A DNA stretch of 64,000 nt from an uncultured Paracoccaceae bacterium (lineage in GTDB: Bacteria; Pseudomonadota; Alphaproteobacteria; Rhodobacterales; Rhodobacteraceae), in the NCBI GenBank assembly GCA_947502145.1, contig CANMYO010000002.1, forward strand, positions 496,001 through 560,000. Reading direction: 5' to 3'. Within the stretch, counting starts at the first letter, position 1, and the number at the start of each line of letters is the position of its first letter. This document shows, one piece after another, positions 63,687 to 64,000 of the stretch. The notes beneath the pieces were generated by a model that was not told the origin of the DNA, did not search any database, and worked only from the letters and a program-made list of their open reading frames with translations. Both the position numbers and the translations under genes were made by a program.

Positions 63687-64000
63687 TTAGAAACCGGCTT
63701 TGATCAGTTCGAAGGTTTCGGCCTGGCGTTCGCGGGCTTCGTTGCTCATCGGCAATTGCGCCAGTATCGGGACCGAAATCGGCTCTAGCCCTGATGCGGC
63801 CAAATCTTCAGGGCTGACCTGATCATTCAGTGCAACCTTGTTGGACGATCCAAAACCAGCCTCCAGCAACGGCAAGACAGAAGAAGGCGCGAGGATCGCG
63901 TTCATGTAATCATAGGCTTTGTCCTCGATACCCTGACCATCTTTGAGATTCACATATCCACAAAGCCAGAGCGAGGACCCCTCTGTTGTTTCGCGCTGAA
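63687..64000 (-). CDS. Spermidine/putrescine-type ABC substrate-binding protein, C-terminal part
   Basis: Open to the end of the window; 5' part missing. About 104 residues are visible, read in frame from position 64000. The end of a PotD/PotF-like binding protein is indicated by TTEGSSLWLCGYVNLKDG, followed by KAYDYMNAILAPSSVLPLLEAG and GFGSSNKVALNDQVSPEDL, in split blocks. These match the domain that closes over polyamine-like ligands. A terminator follows. The permease and ATPase genes, if present, lie outside the window. Confidence 0.75.
   Translation of the reverse strand, partial: QRETTEGSSLWLCGYVNLKDGQGIEDKAYDYMNAILAPSSVLPLLEAGFGSSNKVALNDQVSPEDLAASGLEPISVPILAQLPMSNEARERQAETFELIKAGF

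Noticed and set aside
1-64000. tRNA or rRNA genes, CRISPR arrays, insertion sequences, prophage genes, toxin-antitoxin or restriction systems
   Set aside because: No T-loop consensus, repeat-spacer pattern, transposase or such gene was seen; XerD is a housekeeping recombinase here.

Overview
The window reads as a contiguous piece of core chromosome from an alphaproteobacterium of the order Rhodobacterales, most likely the Roseobacter group. The clues are the gene neighbourhoods: ispDF (one fused gene), dusB-ntrBC-ntrYX-trkAH-hfq-hflX, uppS-cdsA-dxr-rseP-bamA-ompH-fabZ-lpxA-lpxI-lpxB (LpxI rather than LpxH), a DUF6477/DUF6456 pair, aroK-aroB beside xerD, and CtrA-like TTAA-N7-TTAA sites. Base composition is moderately GC-rich and looks even throughout. 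I found no insertion sequence, prophage, CRISPR array, rRNA or tRNA.

Layout. 1-9.7 kb: an exported IalB-family protein with possible small RNAs or leaders upstream, a HerA-like ATPase, a CorC/HlyC-type CBS membrane protein, xerD coupled to an exported helical protein of unknown function and a 51-residue membrane protein, aroK-aroB, ssb and a lytic transglycosylase. 9.7-17.3 kb: a complete peptide-type ABC importer (Tat-exported binding protein, two permeases, one double-ATPase polypeptide) downstream of an AraC-type regulator. 17.3-30.4 kb: miaA, then the envelope and lipid A block from pyrH and frr to lpxB, which includes a 41-residue protein gene between rseP and bamA. 30.4-36.2 kb: two EamA/DMT exporters, a FadL-like porin, a coupled methyltransferase/secreted protein/exporter trio, and guaA. 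36.3-45.7 kb: a non-pyrrolysine MttB homologue, the divergent DUF6477/DUF6456 genes, lipA, two c-type cytochromes, a small membrane protein, hpt, a Coq10/RatA-type protein, an MmgE/PrpD protein and amt. 45.8-59.9 kb: ispDF-pgpA-cinA, divergent from dusB-ntrB-ntrC-ntrY-ntrX-trkA-trkH-hfq-hflX. 59.9-64 kb: a membrane GGDEF protein, a penicillin/AHL acylase-type hydrolase, a DUF4345 protein, and the 3' end of a polyamine-type binding protein that runs off the window.

Many neighbours are joined by ATGA, GTGA or TAATG overlaps, so translation is probably coupled within these operons. The two nitrogen regulators, NtrC and NtrX, both lack the GAFTGA loop needed to contact sigma-54, which fits the sigma-54-independent mode known for Rhodobacter NtrC.

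I did not see a clear unknown multi-gene system of the defence or mobile type. The best leads are small: a 41-residue ORF with a strong ribosome site and its own terminator, a 51-residue membrane protein upstream of xerD, RNA candidates upstream of ialB, the CtrA-like control region of DUF6477/DUF6456, and a peptide importer with unusual permease insertions. Coordinates were read by eye. Starts were chosen by Shine-Dalgarno position, signal peptide position and overlap with the upstream gene.
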